Shown: in pieces, positions 25,211-35,952 of the stretch | Layout: each line of letters begins with the position of its first letter | How positions within the stretch are numbered: the first letter of the stretch is position 1 | NCBI RefSeq assembly: GCF_017876535.1 | Contig: NZ_JAGIOF010000001.1 | Location: forward strand, 310,001-374,000 | Direction: 5' to 3' | Length of the DNA: 64,000 nt | Origin: Paeniglutamicibacter kerguelensis | GTDB lineage: Bacteria > Actinomycetota > Actinomycetes > Actinomycetales > Micrococcaceae | Made by a program: the position numbers and the translations under genes | Notes under the pieces: generated by a model | Databases searched by the model: none | Told to the model about the DNA's origin: nothing | What the model saw: only the letters and a program-made list of their open reading frames with translations

Positions 25211-26560
25211 CTACTGCAGCGCACGACCCTTGGTTTCGGGGGCAAAGAACGCCATCATGATGACGGCCACCAGCACCAGGGCACCGGCCGCCAAGAAGAG
25301 GTTGGCCAGCCCGACGATCGGCCAGAGTGAAGCGAAGAGCAACGGCCCAAATCCGGCACCCAACCGGCTGAATGAAGATGCCCAGCCAAACCCGGAACCG
25401 CGCAGCTCCGTGGGGTAAAGCTCGGACACATAGGCATAGAGCACCGGGATGGCGATCTGCACCACCACTCCGAAGACCAGCAACCAGGCCAGGGCCATGC
25501 TCGGCGCGTTCAACGACATGGCAACCAGGACCAGAATGATTGCGGAGAGCGGCCCGGTAATGCCCAGCAGCCATTTGCGTCCCACGCGTTCGACCAGCAG
25601 AGCCGCAATCACCACGCCGACCAGGCCCATCAATGCCATCACGGCGGTCATGAAGAACGCGGTGGATTGCGCCATGCCGGTATCTGCGAGGATCGAGGGC
25701 ATCCAGGTGAGGGCGAGATAGTAAACCAGCAGAATGGTCAGGAACAGCGCCCAAGCCGTCATGGTGATCCGGGGGCTGAACTTCCAGATTTTCACCAGTT
25801 GTTCCAGCCACGATCCGGCCGAAAGCCGGGGCGCTTCCTCGGGGTCCGGCAGGGTGTATTGCTGCTCCGGGGCTCCGGTGCGTTTCACCAAGTCGTCGAT
25901 CACCTTCGCGGCCTCGTCGCGCTGCCCCTGGCGCACCAGGTACAGCGGGGACTCGGGCACGCCGCGGCGGATCCAGAAGACCAGCAGCGCGGGCAGCACC
26001 ATGACGGCCAGGATGAGGCGCCAGTTGCCGGTGGTTGCCTGCACCCATCCGGAGATGAAGAAGGACAGTGCGGCGCCCACCGGCCACCAGCCGTCCATGG
26101 CGGTGAGCACCCGGCCGCGCTGCTTGGCCGGGGTGAACTCGCCGACCAGCGCGTAGTCCACGGGGATGCAGCCGCCCAGGCCCACGCCGGCGAGGAACCT
26201 GCAGGCGACGAACCAGGCGAAGTTCGGGGCAAGCGCCCCGGCGACGGTGAAGAGCGAGAAGATCAGCAGCGTCCAGGTGAAGGCCTTTTTGCGCCCGATC
26301 TTGTCCGCAATGGTTCCCCACATGAATGCGCCGAGCGCCATGCCGATCAGGTTTGCCGTGCCCAGCCATGCGGCGGTGGGCCGGTCAAGGCCCCATTCGG
26401 CGGAGACCAAGGGGATCAGGGCCCCGTTGAGCGTGACGTCCCAGGCGTCGAACATGAAGCCGAGCCCGCCAATGATGAAGATCTTCCCCTGTACGCCCCA
26501 CCTCCACGGCAGGTTTTGGACGACTGATTCGCCGCTGGGTAGCTTCCGGAAATTGTTCAT
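25211..26560 (-). CDS. MFS transporter of the sugar/metabolite porter type
   Basis: A 449-residue, 12-helix carrier. The first helix follows a 25-residue cytoplasmic start. The loop 2-3 signature is GTIADKIGRKKAF and its repeat in the second half is LLVERVGRKWL. The RFLAGVGLGGCIPVDYALVGEF and PESPLYLVRQG segments resemble the sugar-porter and aromatic-acid/metabolite:H+ symporter families, and the end has FAPETKGRAL, typical of sugar porters. Substrate unknown. It stands alone, and the 263-bp gap upstream must hold its promoter. No regulator gene is adjacent. Confidence 0.85.
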   Translation of the reverse strand: MNNFRKLPSGESVVQNLPWRWGVQGKIFIIGGLGFMFDAWDVTLNGALIPLVSAEWGLDRPTAAWLGTANLIGMALGAFMWGTIADKIGRKKAFTWTLLIFSLFTVAGALAPNFAWFVACRFLAGVGLGGCIPVDYALVGEFTPAKQRGRVLTAMDGWWPVGAALSFFISGWVQATTGNWRLILAVMVLPALLVFWIRRGVPESPLYLVRQGQRDEAAKVIDDLVKRTGAPEQQYTLPDPEEAPRLSAGSWLEQLVKIWKFSPRITMTAWALFLTILLVYYLALTWMPSILADTGMAQSTAFFMTAVMALMGLVGVVIAALLVERVGRKWLLGITGPLSAIILVLVAMSLNAPSMALAWLLVFGVVVQIAIPVLYAYVSELYPTELRGSGFGWASSFSRLGAGFGPLLFASLWPIVGLANLFLAAGALVLVAVIMMAFFAPETKGRALQ

Positions 26561-26811
26561 GCGGGGCCTTTAGACAGGTGTGGTCGGGTGCTTCGGTGGG
26601 ACATCGCGCATCTTGAATCCAGCGACGCAAAAATGTGCGGCCGGTTTTGATCGAGCCGCACTGCACACAAGGCTACGCTGACGGGGCAGAAAGCACAGAA
26701 TAGCTATTGACTTTTTGTAGGAAACTGGGCCCTGTTTTCGCGAAATTGAGCGCTTTCTCCGTGGAAGGGCCCGTGGGCCTACAGACTGTTCCCGAGTTGG
26801 CCCCTCCGGGG

Positions 26812-26817
26812 TAGAGT
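26812..26817 (+). promoter_or_regulatory. -10 hexamer, leaderless gene for acidic protein
   Basis: TAGAGT ends 6 nt before the ATG at 26824. The rest of the 26561-26823 gap shows no other clear signal. Confidence 0.55.
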
Positions 26818-26823
26818 CTGGAT

Positions 26824-27558
26824 ATGGGAGTAGATTGGACCGCTCTCGAAGAGGCGATACGGGTGTCGGCTCTTCGCCAGGCGGAAGAAATTATTGACCG
26901 TCACCCGAACGAGGTTTTCTATGCCGTGGCCCTTGATGGGGTCAGTGCGGATGAAACAGACCATCTGGATCTACCGGTGCTTGCCCTCAATTCCCTCCAG
27001 GCCTTGGCCCGGAAACAGAAGGAAGAAGAGGACGAAGAGGTCGTCGTGGAGGACGACTTTGACGACGACGAGGACGAAGGGTTCGAGGAACGCCCGGACG
27101 CCGAAGCCGACGGTTCAGGCCGCGAGTACGGCGGCGGCGACGAAGATGAGGACGAAGACGACGAAGATGAGGACGACGAAGAGGATGAAGAAGACCTCGA
27201 CGATGTCCTGAAGGAACTCGAATCCATGAATTCCGTGGACGAGCAAGGGTTCTACTCCTCCAAGTGGAATCCGCCGGATTGGTTCTGGTGCTCGATCGAG
27301 CTCTTCGATGAATCGGCCACCGAGCTGTGGAGCCAGGCACTCACCAGCGTCGCCAAGCACCACGGCTGGGATGAGACCAACCGCTTGTACTACGAGATGC
27401 TCATCCGCGTCACCGATTCATTGCGGCAGGCACTTGCCGTGGGGCGCAACGCGGACATGGTCGTCTATCTTTCCGATGAGGAGCATGCCGACAGGATCCT
27501 GCGCCGTTGCCTCACGCAGGACCAGCTGGCCAAGCATTTCCCGGAGCTGGCGCACTAG
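26824..27558 (+). CDS. DUF4303-like protein with a very acidic insert
   Basis: A 244-residue cytosolic protein. Residues 1-62 (FYAVALDGVSADETDHLDLPVLALN) and 145-244 (WNPPDWFWCSIELFD...) resemble the two halves of DUF4303, a domain linked to interbacterial-toxin immunity and otherwise of unknown function. Between them, residues 66-133 are almost all Asp and Glu with a short Gly-rich break (GREYGGGDED), encoded by GAC/GAA/GAG runs. This acidic insert is not part of the family core as I know it. The gene converges on the anti-sigma gene, and the two stops share the same CTAG (27555-27558). Confidence 0.6.
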   Translation: MGVDWTALEEAIRVSALRQAEEIIDRHPNEVFYAVALDGVSADETDHLDLPVLALNSLQALARKQKEEEDEEVVVEDDFDDDEDEGFEERPDAEADGSGREYGGGDEDEDEDDEDEDDEEDEEDLDDVLKELESMNSVDEQGFYSSKWNPPDWFWCSIELFDESATELWSQALTSVAKHHGWDETNRLYYEMLIRVTDSLRQALAVGRNADMVVYLSDEEHADRILRRCLTQDQLAKHFPELAH

Positions 27559-28286
27559 CTTTGCTGACCGGTGCCTTGCGGCAGAGTCACCACCGCCAAG
27601 ACCTTGGAATCGTAGTCGCGCAATTGCACTGTCGCGATGTTTCCCAATTGCGTGGGGACGGCTCCGGTGAGCTTGGTCTTGCCCGTCGTAGTGGCCTGCC
27701 ACGACCCCGCCCGGTCTGCAATGCCTCCATGGTCGACCACCCACAGCGACAGGACGCCGCTGGTGGGAAGTTCGGCGCCGCTGAATTCCAGCTCGGTTCC
27801 CCATGCCTTGGCATTCATTCCCAGTTCCACACGCGGGCCGAGCGCGGAAGCGACCGCAAAACTGGCGTCGGGTCCCGGGCCGGGATGAATCACCGGGGCA
27901 AGGAACACGCCGGTGGCCACCGAGGCCGCCACCGCGGCAAGCCCGAAAGCGCCGATCTTCAAGCGTTTGTTGCGGCGCTTGGTGGCCAGACGCGCCAGCA
28001 AGTCGATGCACGCCTCCTGAGGTTCCGACGTCGGCGTGGAGGGAGCCTCCGATCCCCGGGCCATATCGGCTTGGGGCGGTTCCGTCCCCAAGAGCGCGCT
28101 GGCATCGGAGAGCTGCAGGGTACCGAGCAGTGCCGAAAGCCTGGAAGCCCCTTGCATTTCCTCTTGGCAGGAGGCACATCCGCGAAGGTGCAATTCAAAA
28201 TCCCCGCGTTCGCTGGGAGTCAAGCCACCGAGGATGTAGGCGCCAAGCAGGATGTGTTCGTCCACCGGTTCATTGGATGCGTTCAA
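27555..28286 (-). CDS. Anti-sigma factor with zinc (ZAS) domain, RskA/RslA type
   Basis: A 243-residue membrane protein that would hold the ECF sigma factor inactive. The cytoplasmic N-terminus has the zinc anti-sigma motif H33-x3-C37-x2-C40 (HLRGCASC), with another candidate ligand H11. A single membrane helix spans about 111-130 (IGAFGLAAVAASVATGVFLA), and an outer domain of about 110 residues resembles the RskA C-terminal domain (GVLSLWVVDHGG, ATVQLRDYDSK). The start overlaps the sigma-factor stop (ATGA). Zinc anti-sigma factors often release their sigma when the cysteines are oxidised or the outer domain is proteolysed. Confidence 0.88.
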   Translation of the reverse strand: MNASNEPVDEHILLGAYILGGLTPSERGDFELHLRGCASCQEEMQGASRLSALLGTLQLSDASALLGTEPPQADMARGSEAPSTPTSEPQEACIDLLARLATKRRNKRLKIGAFGLAAVAASVATGVFLAPVIHPGPGPDASFAVASALGPRVELGMNAKAWGTELEFSGAELPTSGVLSLWVVDHGGIADRAGSWQATTTGKTKLTGAVPTQLGNIATVQLRDYDSKVLAVVTLPQGTGQQS

Positions 28287-28816
28287 CGCTCCACTCCCAT
28301 CTCTTCAAGAATGCTTCGTAGGGCACGCACTGCATAGTATGCACGTGATTTCACCGTTCCCTCGGGGATGCCCAAATGAGCGGCGGCCTGGGTGACTGTC
28401 GATCCGGCGTAGTGCAATTGCAGGACCACCTGCCGGTGTTCATCTGACAAATGCAAAAGGGCCTCCTCCATCAGGACGCGGTCCAAAAGGTCATCGATGC
28501 GCCCGGAACCGCTGGGCGGAAGCGGCGTCGCATCGGTCAGCGACGTGGTGGAAATGCGGACGGCGGCCCGCCGGTTCCGGTCGATGAGCACATTGCGTGC
28601 CGTGGCAAACAAGTAACTGCGGAGCGACCCGGTGATGCGCGGCGCGGCCTGCCAGACCTTGAGCACTGTTTCCTGCAAGATATCCTCGGCGGTGTCCCGG
28701 TCATTGGACACCCGCATCACATAGCGCCGCAGTGCCGGGCCATGCTCACGGTATATCTCAGATACCACTTGTGCATCGAACGGCACATCGGCTCCATCAT
28801 TTTGATTCGAGGACAT
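28283..28816 (-). CDS. ECF sigma factor (SigK/SigL-like)
   Basis: A 177-residue ECF sigma factor. Region 2 is at about residues 18-88 (DRDTAEDILQETVLKVWQA contains the -10-binding helix) and region 4 at about 115-170, with the helix-turn-helix GSTVTQAAAHLGIPEGTVKS. It is short and has no extra domains. The anti-sigma gene follows with a 4-bp overlap. Its own promoter region carries TGAACC-N16-CGTC, the pattern reported for the M. tuberculosis SigL regulon, and the divergent lipoprotein gene has the same pattern. The simplest reading is autoregulation plus control of the lipoprotein. Confidence 0.9.
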   Translation of the reverse strand: MSSNQNDGADVPFDAQVVSEIYREHGPALRRYVMRVSNDRDTAEDILQETVLKVWQAAPRITGSLRSYLFATARNVLIDRNRRAAVRISTTSLTDATPLPPSGSGRIDDLLDRVLMEEALLHLSDEHRQVVLQLHYAGSTVTQAAAHLGIPEGTVKSRAYYAVRALRSILEEMGVER

Positions 28817-28830
28817 TCTTCACCCACTTA

Positions 28831-28856
28831 GACGCATGTTAATGACGAATGGTTCA
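28831..28856 (-). promoter_or_regulatory. ECF-type promoter upstream of the sigma-factor gene
   Basis: On the minus strand TGAACC (28856-28851), a 16-nt spacer and CGTC (28834-28831) lie about 15 nt before the sigma-factor ATG. The hexamer, spacing and -10 core match SigL-type ECF promoters. Confidence 0.72.
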
Positions 28857-28897
28857 ACCCACTTATCGAGTATGTGCGAAAAAATTGTGATTTCCTC

Positions 28898-28923
28898 TGA
28901 ACCGAATGGTCCACCGGTGCGTC
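28898..28923 (+). promoter_or_regulatory. ECF-type promoter upstream of the lipoprotein gene
   Basis: TGAACC (28898-28903), a 16-nt spacer and CGTC (28920-28923) lie about 90 nt before the lipoprotein ATG. This is the same layout as the promoter on the opposite strand 42 bp away. Confidence 0.72.
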
Positions 28924-29015
28924 TTACTGTTCAGGAAGCCCGCCCCCAAGCGCTCCCGTGGCACCCGCCGTGGGAAGAAACGGGCTTTCGTGACCCCTGT
29001 ATAGGAAGTGCCACC

Positions 29016-29540
29016 ATGAAACTGCACCACAGCAAGACCTTTGCCGGATCCGCCGCGCTGTTGATCGGAGCGGCCGTACTTTTGTCGGGATGTTCCTCCA
29101 GTACCCCGACCACTACCAGCCCTTCGGCCACCACCGCGCCGTCCAGCATGGCACCGTCCAGCATGGCACCTTCCTCGCCCGTCGCCGGAACCCCGGATTT
29201 GAAGACGGCGGAGTCCGCAAAGGGAACCATTGTCGTGGACGGCAAGGGTATGAGCCTGTACTTCTTCACAAAGGACACCAAGGACACCAAGGTCAGCGCC
29301 TGCACCGGCGAATGCCTGGCCGCGTGGCCCATCGCCGTGGCAAGCAGCGAAACCCCTGTGATCGAGGGAGTCACCGGCAAGGTCGGCACCATCACCAGCC
29401 CCGATGGAAAGCTGCAGCTCACCCTTAACGGCATGCCGCTGTACTACTTCGCGCAGGACACCAAGCCCGGTGACATCCTGGGACAGGACGTCAAGGAAGT
29501 TTGGTACCTGGCTGCTCCTGACGGATCGATGATCGAGTAG
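29016..29540 (+). CDS. Secreted COG4315-type lipoprotein
   Basis: A 174-residue lipoprotein with signal peptide and lipobox LLSGC (Cys26). A Ser/Thr/Pro-rich linker with the repeated APSSM segment follows, then two copies of the roughly 40-residue COG4315 repeat, recognisable by KGMSLYFFTKDT ... CTGECLAAWP and NGMPLYYFAQDT ... GQDVKEVWY. Function unknown. The CTGECLAAWP cysteines may coordinate a metal or form a disulfide. The start at 29016 follows AGGAAG. A promoter of the ECF type upstream and the divergent sigma/anti-sigma pair indicate it is a target of that envelope-stress system. Confidence 0.85.
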   Translation: MKLHHSKTFAGSAALLIGAAVLLSGCSSSTPTTTSPSATTAPSSMAPSSMAPSSPVAGTPDLKTAESAKGTIVVDGKGMSLYFFTKDTKDTKVSACTGECLAAWPIAVASSETPVIEGVTGKVGTITSPDGKLQLTLNGMPLYYFAQDTKPGDILGQDVKEVWYLAAPDGSMIE

Positions 29541-29633
29541 AGCGTGTGAGGTAGATCAAGTGAGAGGTCTGGCGCACACCCCCACCCGCTAGAATGGGGG
29601 GACACCCCTCAAACCGCACCCTGGGAGACTTCT

Positions 29634-31304
29634 GTGAGCCAGACCGTCCTTGATCGCGTCCCGATTCGTCGCGCCCTGATTTCTGTTTACGACAAGACCG
29701 GGCTGGAGGAACTGGCTGCGGGCCTGCACGCTGCCGGCGTAAAGCTGGTGTCCACTGGCTCCACCGCCAAGCGCATTGCAGCAGCCGGAATCCCTGTGTC
29801 CGAGGTCGAAGAAGTCACCGGCTCCCCGGAAATGCTTGACGGCCGCGTCAAGACCCTGCACCCGCGCGTGCATGGCGGCATCCTTGCAGACCGCCGCGTC
29901 CCGGCGCACATGCAGACCCTGGCCGACATGGAGATCGAGACCTTCGACCTGGTCGTTGTGAACCTCTACCCGTTCGTGGAGACCGTCCGCTCCGGCGCCG
30001 AAGGCGACGCCGTTGTGGAACAGATCGACATCGGTGGGCCGGCCATGGTGCGCTCGGCGGCCAAGAACCACGCAGCGGTTTCCATCGTGGTCGACCCGGC
30101 AGCCTACGGTGCGGTTGTCAAGGCAGCGGCCGAGGGCGGCTTCGACCTGAAGACCCGCCAGCGCCTGGCCGCCAAGGCCTTCGCACACACCGCCGCCTAC
30201 GACACGGCCGTCGCCTCCTGGACCGCGGCACAGTTCCTCGACGAAGACGGCGACGGCTTCATCGACTGGCCCGCATACACCGGCCTGGCCCTGGAGCGTT
30301 CCGAGGTCCTGCGCTACGGCGAAAACCCGCACCAGCAGGCAGCCCTGTACGTTGACAAGGCCGCCCCGGCCGGCATCGCGCAGGCCGACCAGCTGCACGG
30401 CAAGGCCATGAGCTACAACAACTACGTCGACGCCGACGCCGCACTGCGCGCGGCCTTCGACTTCGAGCAGCCTGCCGTTGCCGTCATCAAGCACGCCAAC
30501 CCGTGCGGCGTGGCAGTGGCCTCGGCAGACGCCGTCGACCCGATCGCCGACGCGCACGCCAAGGCCCACGCCACCGATCCGCTCTCCGCCTTCGGCGGCG
30601 TCATCGCGGCAAACCGCCCGGTGACGGCGGCCATGGCCAACACGGTCAAGGACATCTTCACCGAGGTTGTCATCGCACCGGCCTTCGACGCCGAAGCGGT
30701 TGAGATCCTCTCCAAGAAGAAGAACATCCGCCTGCTGGCCCTGCCGGAGGGCTATGGCCGCTACCCGGCGGAAATCCGCCAGGTTTCCGGCGGCGTGCTG
30801 GTACAGCTCAGCGACAAGGTCGATGCCGAGGGTGACAACCCGGCGAACTGGACCCTTGCCGCCGGCGAGGCCGCCGACGAGGCGACCCTTGCCGACTTGG
30901 TCTTCGCCTGGACCGCCGTGCGTGCCGCGAAGTCCAATGCCATCCTGCTGGCCAACAACGGTGCTGCAGTTGGCATCGGCATGGGCCAGGTCAACCGCGT
31001 GGACTCCTGTAAGCTCGCCGTCGAGCGTGCCAACACCCTTGGCGTGAAGATCGAATCCAAGGTCGACGCCGCAGGCGGTGCCGCCGGAACCGGCGATGCA
31101 GTCTCCGCGCAGCGCTCCCACGGTGCCGTTGCGGCATCGGATGCGTTCTTCCCGTTCGCCGACGGCCTGCAGATTCTCATCGACGCCGGCGTGCGCGCCG
31201 TCGTGCAGCCGGGTGGCTCGGTTCGCGATGAAGAGGTCATTGCCGCGGCCAACGCAGCCGGCATCACCATGTACTTCACCGGGGCGCGTCACTTCTTCCA
31301 CTAG
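29634..31304 (+). CDS. purH: Bifunctional AICAR formyltransferase / IMP cyclohydrolase
   Basis: A 556-residue PurH that performs the last two steps of purine synthesis. The MGS-like IMP cyclohydrolase domain covers about residues 10-190 ([30 protein letters not shown]). The AICARFT domain follows, with [13 protein letters not shown] near 225, KHANPCGVA near 285 and the closing [16 protein letters not shown]. Translation starts at GTG 29634 behind GGGAGA. TAGAAT at 29590-29595 is a possible -10. 10-Formyl-THF comes from folate enzymes such as FolD, also encoded in this window. It is separated from purN by unrelated genes. Confidence 0.95.
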   Translation: MSQTVLDRVPIRRALISVYDKTGLEELAAGLHAAGVKLVSTGSTAKRIAAAGIPVSEVEEVTGSPEMLDGRVKTLHPRVHGGILADRRVPAHMQTLADMEIETFDLVVVNLYPFVETVRSGAEGDAVVEQIDIGGPAMVRSAAKNHAAVSIVVDPAAYGAVVKAAAEGGFDLKTRQRLAAKAFAHTAAYDTAVASWTAAQFLDEDGDGFIDWPAYTGLALERSEVLRYGENPHQQAALYVDKAAPAGIAQADQLHGKAMSYNNYVDADAALRAAFDFEQPAVAVIKHANPCGVAVASADAVDPIADAHAKAHATDPLSAFGGVIAANRPVTAAMANTVKDIFTEVVIAPAFDAEAVEILSKKKNIRLLALPEGYGRYPAEIRQVSGGVLVQLSDKVDAEGDNPANWTLAAGEAADEATLADLVFAWTAVRAAKSNAILLANNGAAVGIGMGQVNRVDSCKLAVERANTLGVKIESKVDAAGGAAGTGDAVSAQRSHGAVAASDAFFPFADGLQILIDAGVRAVVQPGGSVRDEEVIAAANAAGITMYFTGARHFFH

Positions 31305-31328
31305 GGGAGTGCTCGACCGGAAACCGGC

Positions 31329-31374
31329 GCGGGGCGCCTGCCGCGGATCATCTGATCCGTGGCAGGCGCCCCGC
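31329..31374 (+). terminator. Terminator after purH
   Basis: A long inverted repeat (GCGGGGCGCCTGCC... / ...GGCAGGCGCCCCGC) of about 22 bp with one mismatch starts 25 bp after the purH stop and is followed by CTCGTTT. Confidence 0.8.
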
Positions 31375-31410
31375 CTCGTTTGCTGCGAAAAACCAGTACC
31401 CAAGCCGGAT

Positions 31411-31434
31411 TTCAGTTACTTGGAAGTAACTGAA
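31411..31434. promoter_or_regulatory. Perfect 11-bp-arm inverted repeat upstream of icd, candidate operator
   Basis: TTCAGTTACTT and its exact complement AAGTAACTGAA are separated only by GG. The site lies about 177 bp before the icd ATG, past the purH terminator, in an AT-richer stretch. The arms are too close to form an RNA hairpin with a normal loop, so a dimeric regulator is the more likely explanation. The rest of the 31305-31610 gap holds the purH terminator and presumably the icd promoter, which I could not place with confidence. Confidence 0.55.
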
Positions 31435-31514
31435 GTTCGGCGGTGCGGCGAAATGTATGCTTGCTCACATTGGGCGCATATTCGGTGTCGTTCAACCATT
31501 TCATCTGGTCCTAA

Positions 31515-33833
<2,319 letters not shown>

Positions 33834-33853
33834 CCTTCCGGTCGCACCGCACC

Positions 33854-33896
33854 ACGGCGGGTCGCCTTCCCCTGAGGGGGACTGGCGGCCCGCCGT
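33854..33896. terminator. Terminator between icd and dgt
   Basis: The inverted repeat ACGGCGGGTCGCC / GGCGGCCCGCCGT (one G-T pair) encloses a smaller CCCCTGAGGGG hairpin. It sits between convergent stop codons. Confidence 0.7.
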
Positions 33897-33951
33897 TGGC
33901 GTATGCGCAGCGGCGTCCGCAGCATGGCGGGGCCTGAGCCGGGACGGGGGG

Positions 33952-35484
33952 CTAGAGCCCCCGTCCGACCTCCCACAGCCCCTCGGAGGTCCCGGTCAGC
34001 AAGGCGTTCACCGAGACGGCCTGCGCGTCGGTGAACGAGGCGATGTAGTCGACGATCGCCCGGGCCCGCCCGAGCCTTTCGATCTCGCCGTTACCGGCTT
34101 GCGCAAACTGCCCGGGCGACTGGGCCCGGAGCAGGCGGTACTCGCCGGTTGCGGCCTCGACCGAATCCAGCAGCCTGCGCGGCGCCCGGGCCGCGTCGTC
34201 GCGATCCTCGAGCCACGCGTGCAGGCCCTCGGCCAGGGAAGCGATGATGCGGGTTTGCCCGCGCTGGTACACGGCCAGGTCGGAACGCTCCAGCACAAAG
34301 CGCGAGTGCACGAACTTGAGCACGACCACGTCGTGCCAGGCTTCGTCGGCCAGGCGGACGTGCCCGCTGCGGACCGTGGGGTCCTTCTCCACCGCAATGG
34401 AGGCCTGGAGCCGGTTGATCCACCGCCGCGTGAATCCCGTGACGGCGCGGTCCGCCTCGATCCCGCCGTTGTAGGGAACCGCAAGCAGCCCCTCGACCAG
34501 GTCGTGGCCGACGCGCCTCACCGAGGCGCGGAAGGCCTCGGCGTTGGCGATCCAAGGATCCTTTGCCGCGACGTGACGCCAGGTGCGCTCCAGTGCATGA
34601 CCGGGCCTGCGTGTATCCAAGTCGGTGTCTTCGATTCGGGCCAGCTGCGTGCCCGAATCGAGCCATGCCCGCAGCTCGGCGGACACCGTGGTGTATTGCA
34701 GCACCCCGGCCCGGTAGAAGTCGTCCAGGTCGTGCACTGCGTAGGCGATGTCGTCGGCGATGTCCATCACCGAACACTCCAGGGTCTGTTGGTACTTCGA
34801 AATGCCGGGGAACACGGAGAGCACATCGTGCATCTCTTCGGCTTCGATGTCATAGGCCGAGAATTTGTGGGCCCCGATGCTGCCGACGGAGCCCACGCCG
34901 CGGGGCAGCATCTCCGGGGCGCCTGCGGGCCGCGACCGCCATTCGTTGCGGGTCCACGGGTACTTGAGCACCGCCGCGCGCACGGCCTTGGTGAGGTTCA
35001 GCCCCCGCGGCGTCGCGTCGCAGCTGTCCAGCGCGGTGAGGATGCGGAAGCTCTGGGCGTTGCCCTCGAAGCCGTCCGGCAGCCCGAGCGTCTGGCGGGC
35101 CACGCGATCGAGTTCCTGCTCGCCCAAGTGTCCGAAGGGAGGGTGCCCCATGTCGTGTGCCGCCGCGGCGGCCTGAACCACCACGGGGTCGCAACCGCCC
35201 AGCCCGGCCACGAGCTTCCGGGTGGGCTCGTCCGCGTTGATCAGCCCGATGGCGATGGAGCGGGCCACGGCGGAGACCTTGAGCGAGTGCGTCAGCCGGT
35301 TGTGCACCACGGTCCCGGCGCCCGCCTGCGGGATCACTTGGGTCACCGCGGAGAGCCGCGAGAAGTAGGGAGAGAACCTGATGCGCTCGATGTCGACGCG
35401 GAATTCGTCTTCGCCGGCCCGGGTCTCCTCGAGGATCGAGCGGTCGCGTCCGCCGGACTGGTGGGTTTTCTGCCTGGTATCCAT
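33952..35484 (-). CDS. dgt: Deoxyguanosinetriphosphate triphosphohydrolase-like protein (HD domain)
   Basis: A 510-residue HD-superfamily dNTPase that would split dGTP into deoxyguanosine and triphosphate. The metal site is visible as H66 (RLTHS), H110-D111 (AAAHDMGHPPFGH) and a later Asp in DIADDIAYAVHDLDDF near 240. GFEGNAQSFRIL near 140 is also conserved. Family members often need hexamerisation and allosteric dNTP, and substrate range varies. The gene starts at 35484. A TAGGCT hexamer ends 9 nt upstream, so the 5' leader would be at most a few bases. Confidence 0.9.
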   Translation of the reverse strand: MDTRQKTHQSGGRDRSILEETRAGEDEFRVDIERIRFSPYFSRLSAVTQVIPQAGAGTVVHNRLTHSLKVSAVARSIAIGLINADEPTRKLVAGLGGCDPVVVQAAAAAHDMGHPPFGHLGEQELDRVARQTLGLPDGFEGNAQSFRILTALDSCDATPRGLNLTKAVRAAVLKYPWTRNEWRSRPAGAPEMLPRGVGSVGSIGAHKFSAYDIEAEEMHDVLSVFPGISKYQQTLECSVMDIADDIAYAVHDLDDFYRAGVLQYTTVSAELRAWLDSGTQLARIEDTDLDTRRPGHALERTWRHVAAKDPWIANAEAFRASVRRVGHDLVEGLLAVPYNGGIEADRAVTGFTRRWINRLQASIAVEKDPTVRSGHVRLADEAWHDVVVLKFVHSRFVLERSDLAVYQRGQTRIIASLAEGLHAWLEDRDDAARAPRRLLDSVEAATGEYRLLRAQSPGQFAQAGNGEIERLGRARAIVDYIASFTDAQAVSVNALLTGTSEGLWEVGRGL

Positions 35485-35493
35485 GGTGGATCC

Positions 35494-35499
35494 AGCCTA
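35494..35499 (-). promoter_or_regulatory. -10 hexamer, near-leaderless dgt
   Basis: On the minus strand TAGGCT is followed by nine bases and the dgt ATG at 35484. No ribosome site is visible in the gap. Confidence 0.45.
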
Positions 35500-35799
35500 G
35501 AGGATTGGTTCGCGGCGATCGGGCAGGGCGCGTTGTCCCTGTTTGCGTGCCGCAACGGGCCGCCGACCGGAGGGTTTCCGGTGCTGCAGGTCGGGAGCCC
35601 GCAAGCTGCCGGGCCTAGGCTTCACAATCACTTCATGAAACCGCCGGAAAGACTTGAAAACCAGCGAAAATCCCTGAACTGACGGTGATTTTGGATTTCC
35701 GGCCCGCGTAACAATCTGACCGGTGGCCAAGTGCAGGATGACAAAAATTCGTCATGTGAAGTGTTTTTGCCCCGCGTGACGCGGGTCCCGGCCGGCGCC

Positions 35800-35829
35800 T
35801 TGCACCGTCCTTGAAACGTGGAACATGAT
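35800..35829 (+). promoter_or_regulatory. Candidate promoter of the metF riboswitch leader
   Basis: TTGCAC (35800-35805), an 18-bp spacer and CATGAT (35824-35829) would start transcription a few bases before the riboswitch. Both hexamers deviate from consensus. In the rest of the 35485-35799 gap I see two small inverted repeats (CCCGCG/CGCGGG around 35771-35785 and ATGAC/GTCAT around 35738-35755), but no gene. Confidence 0.4.
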
Positions 35830-35840
35830 GAATGCATCAA

Positions 35841-35952
35841 CCATCAAGAGCGGCTGAGAGATCTGGCTCGTTGACGCCGCAGCAACCATCATCCGATGGA
35901 AATCCCTTCTGGGAGTTCATGTCGGTGAGGGTGCTAAGGCCAGAAGCGATGG
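35841..35952 (+). promoter_or_regulatory. SAM riboswitch aptamer (SAM-I / S-box type)
   Basis: The leader of metF-metE holds the S-box core. P1 pairs CCATC (35841-35845) with GATGG (35948-35952). A kink-turn-like AAGAG follows P1. The P2 hairpin is CGGC...GCCG, followed by GCAACC, then P3 CCATC/GATGG (35886-35899), a TCCC/GGGA hairpin, and GGTGCTAAGGCCAG. The P2 loop TCTGGC (35862-35867) is complementary to GCCAGA (35939-35944), the expected pseudoknot. SAM binding should lower expression of the methionine genes downstream. Confidence 0.85.

Noticed and set aside
26990..27240. Repeat array or misassembly at the GAN-rich stretch
   Set aside because: Codons vary (GAC, GAT, GAA, GAG) and stay in frame in a single long gene, so it is an acidic coding region and not a simple repeat.
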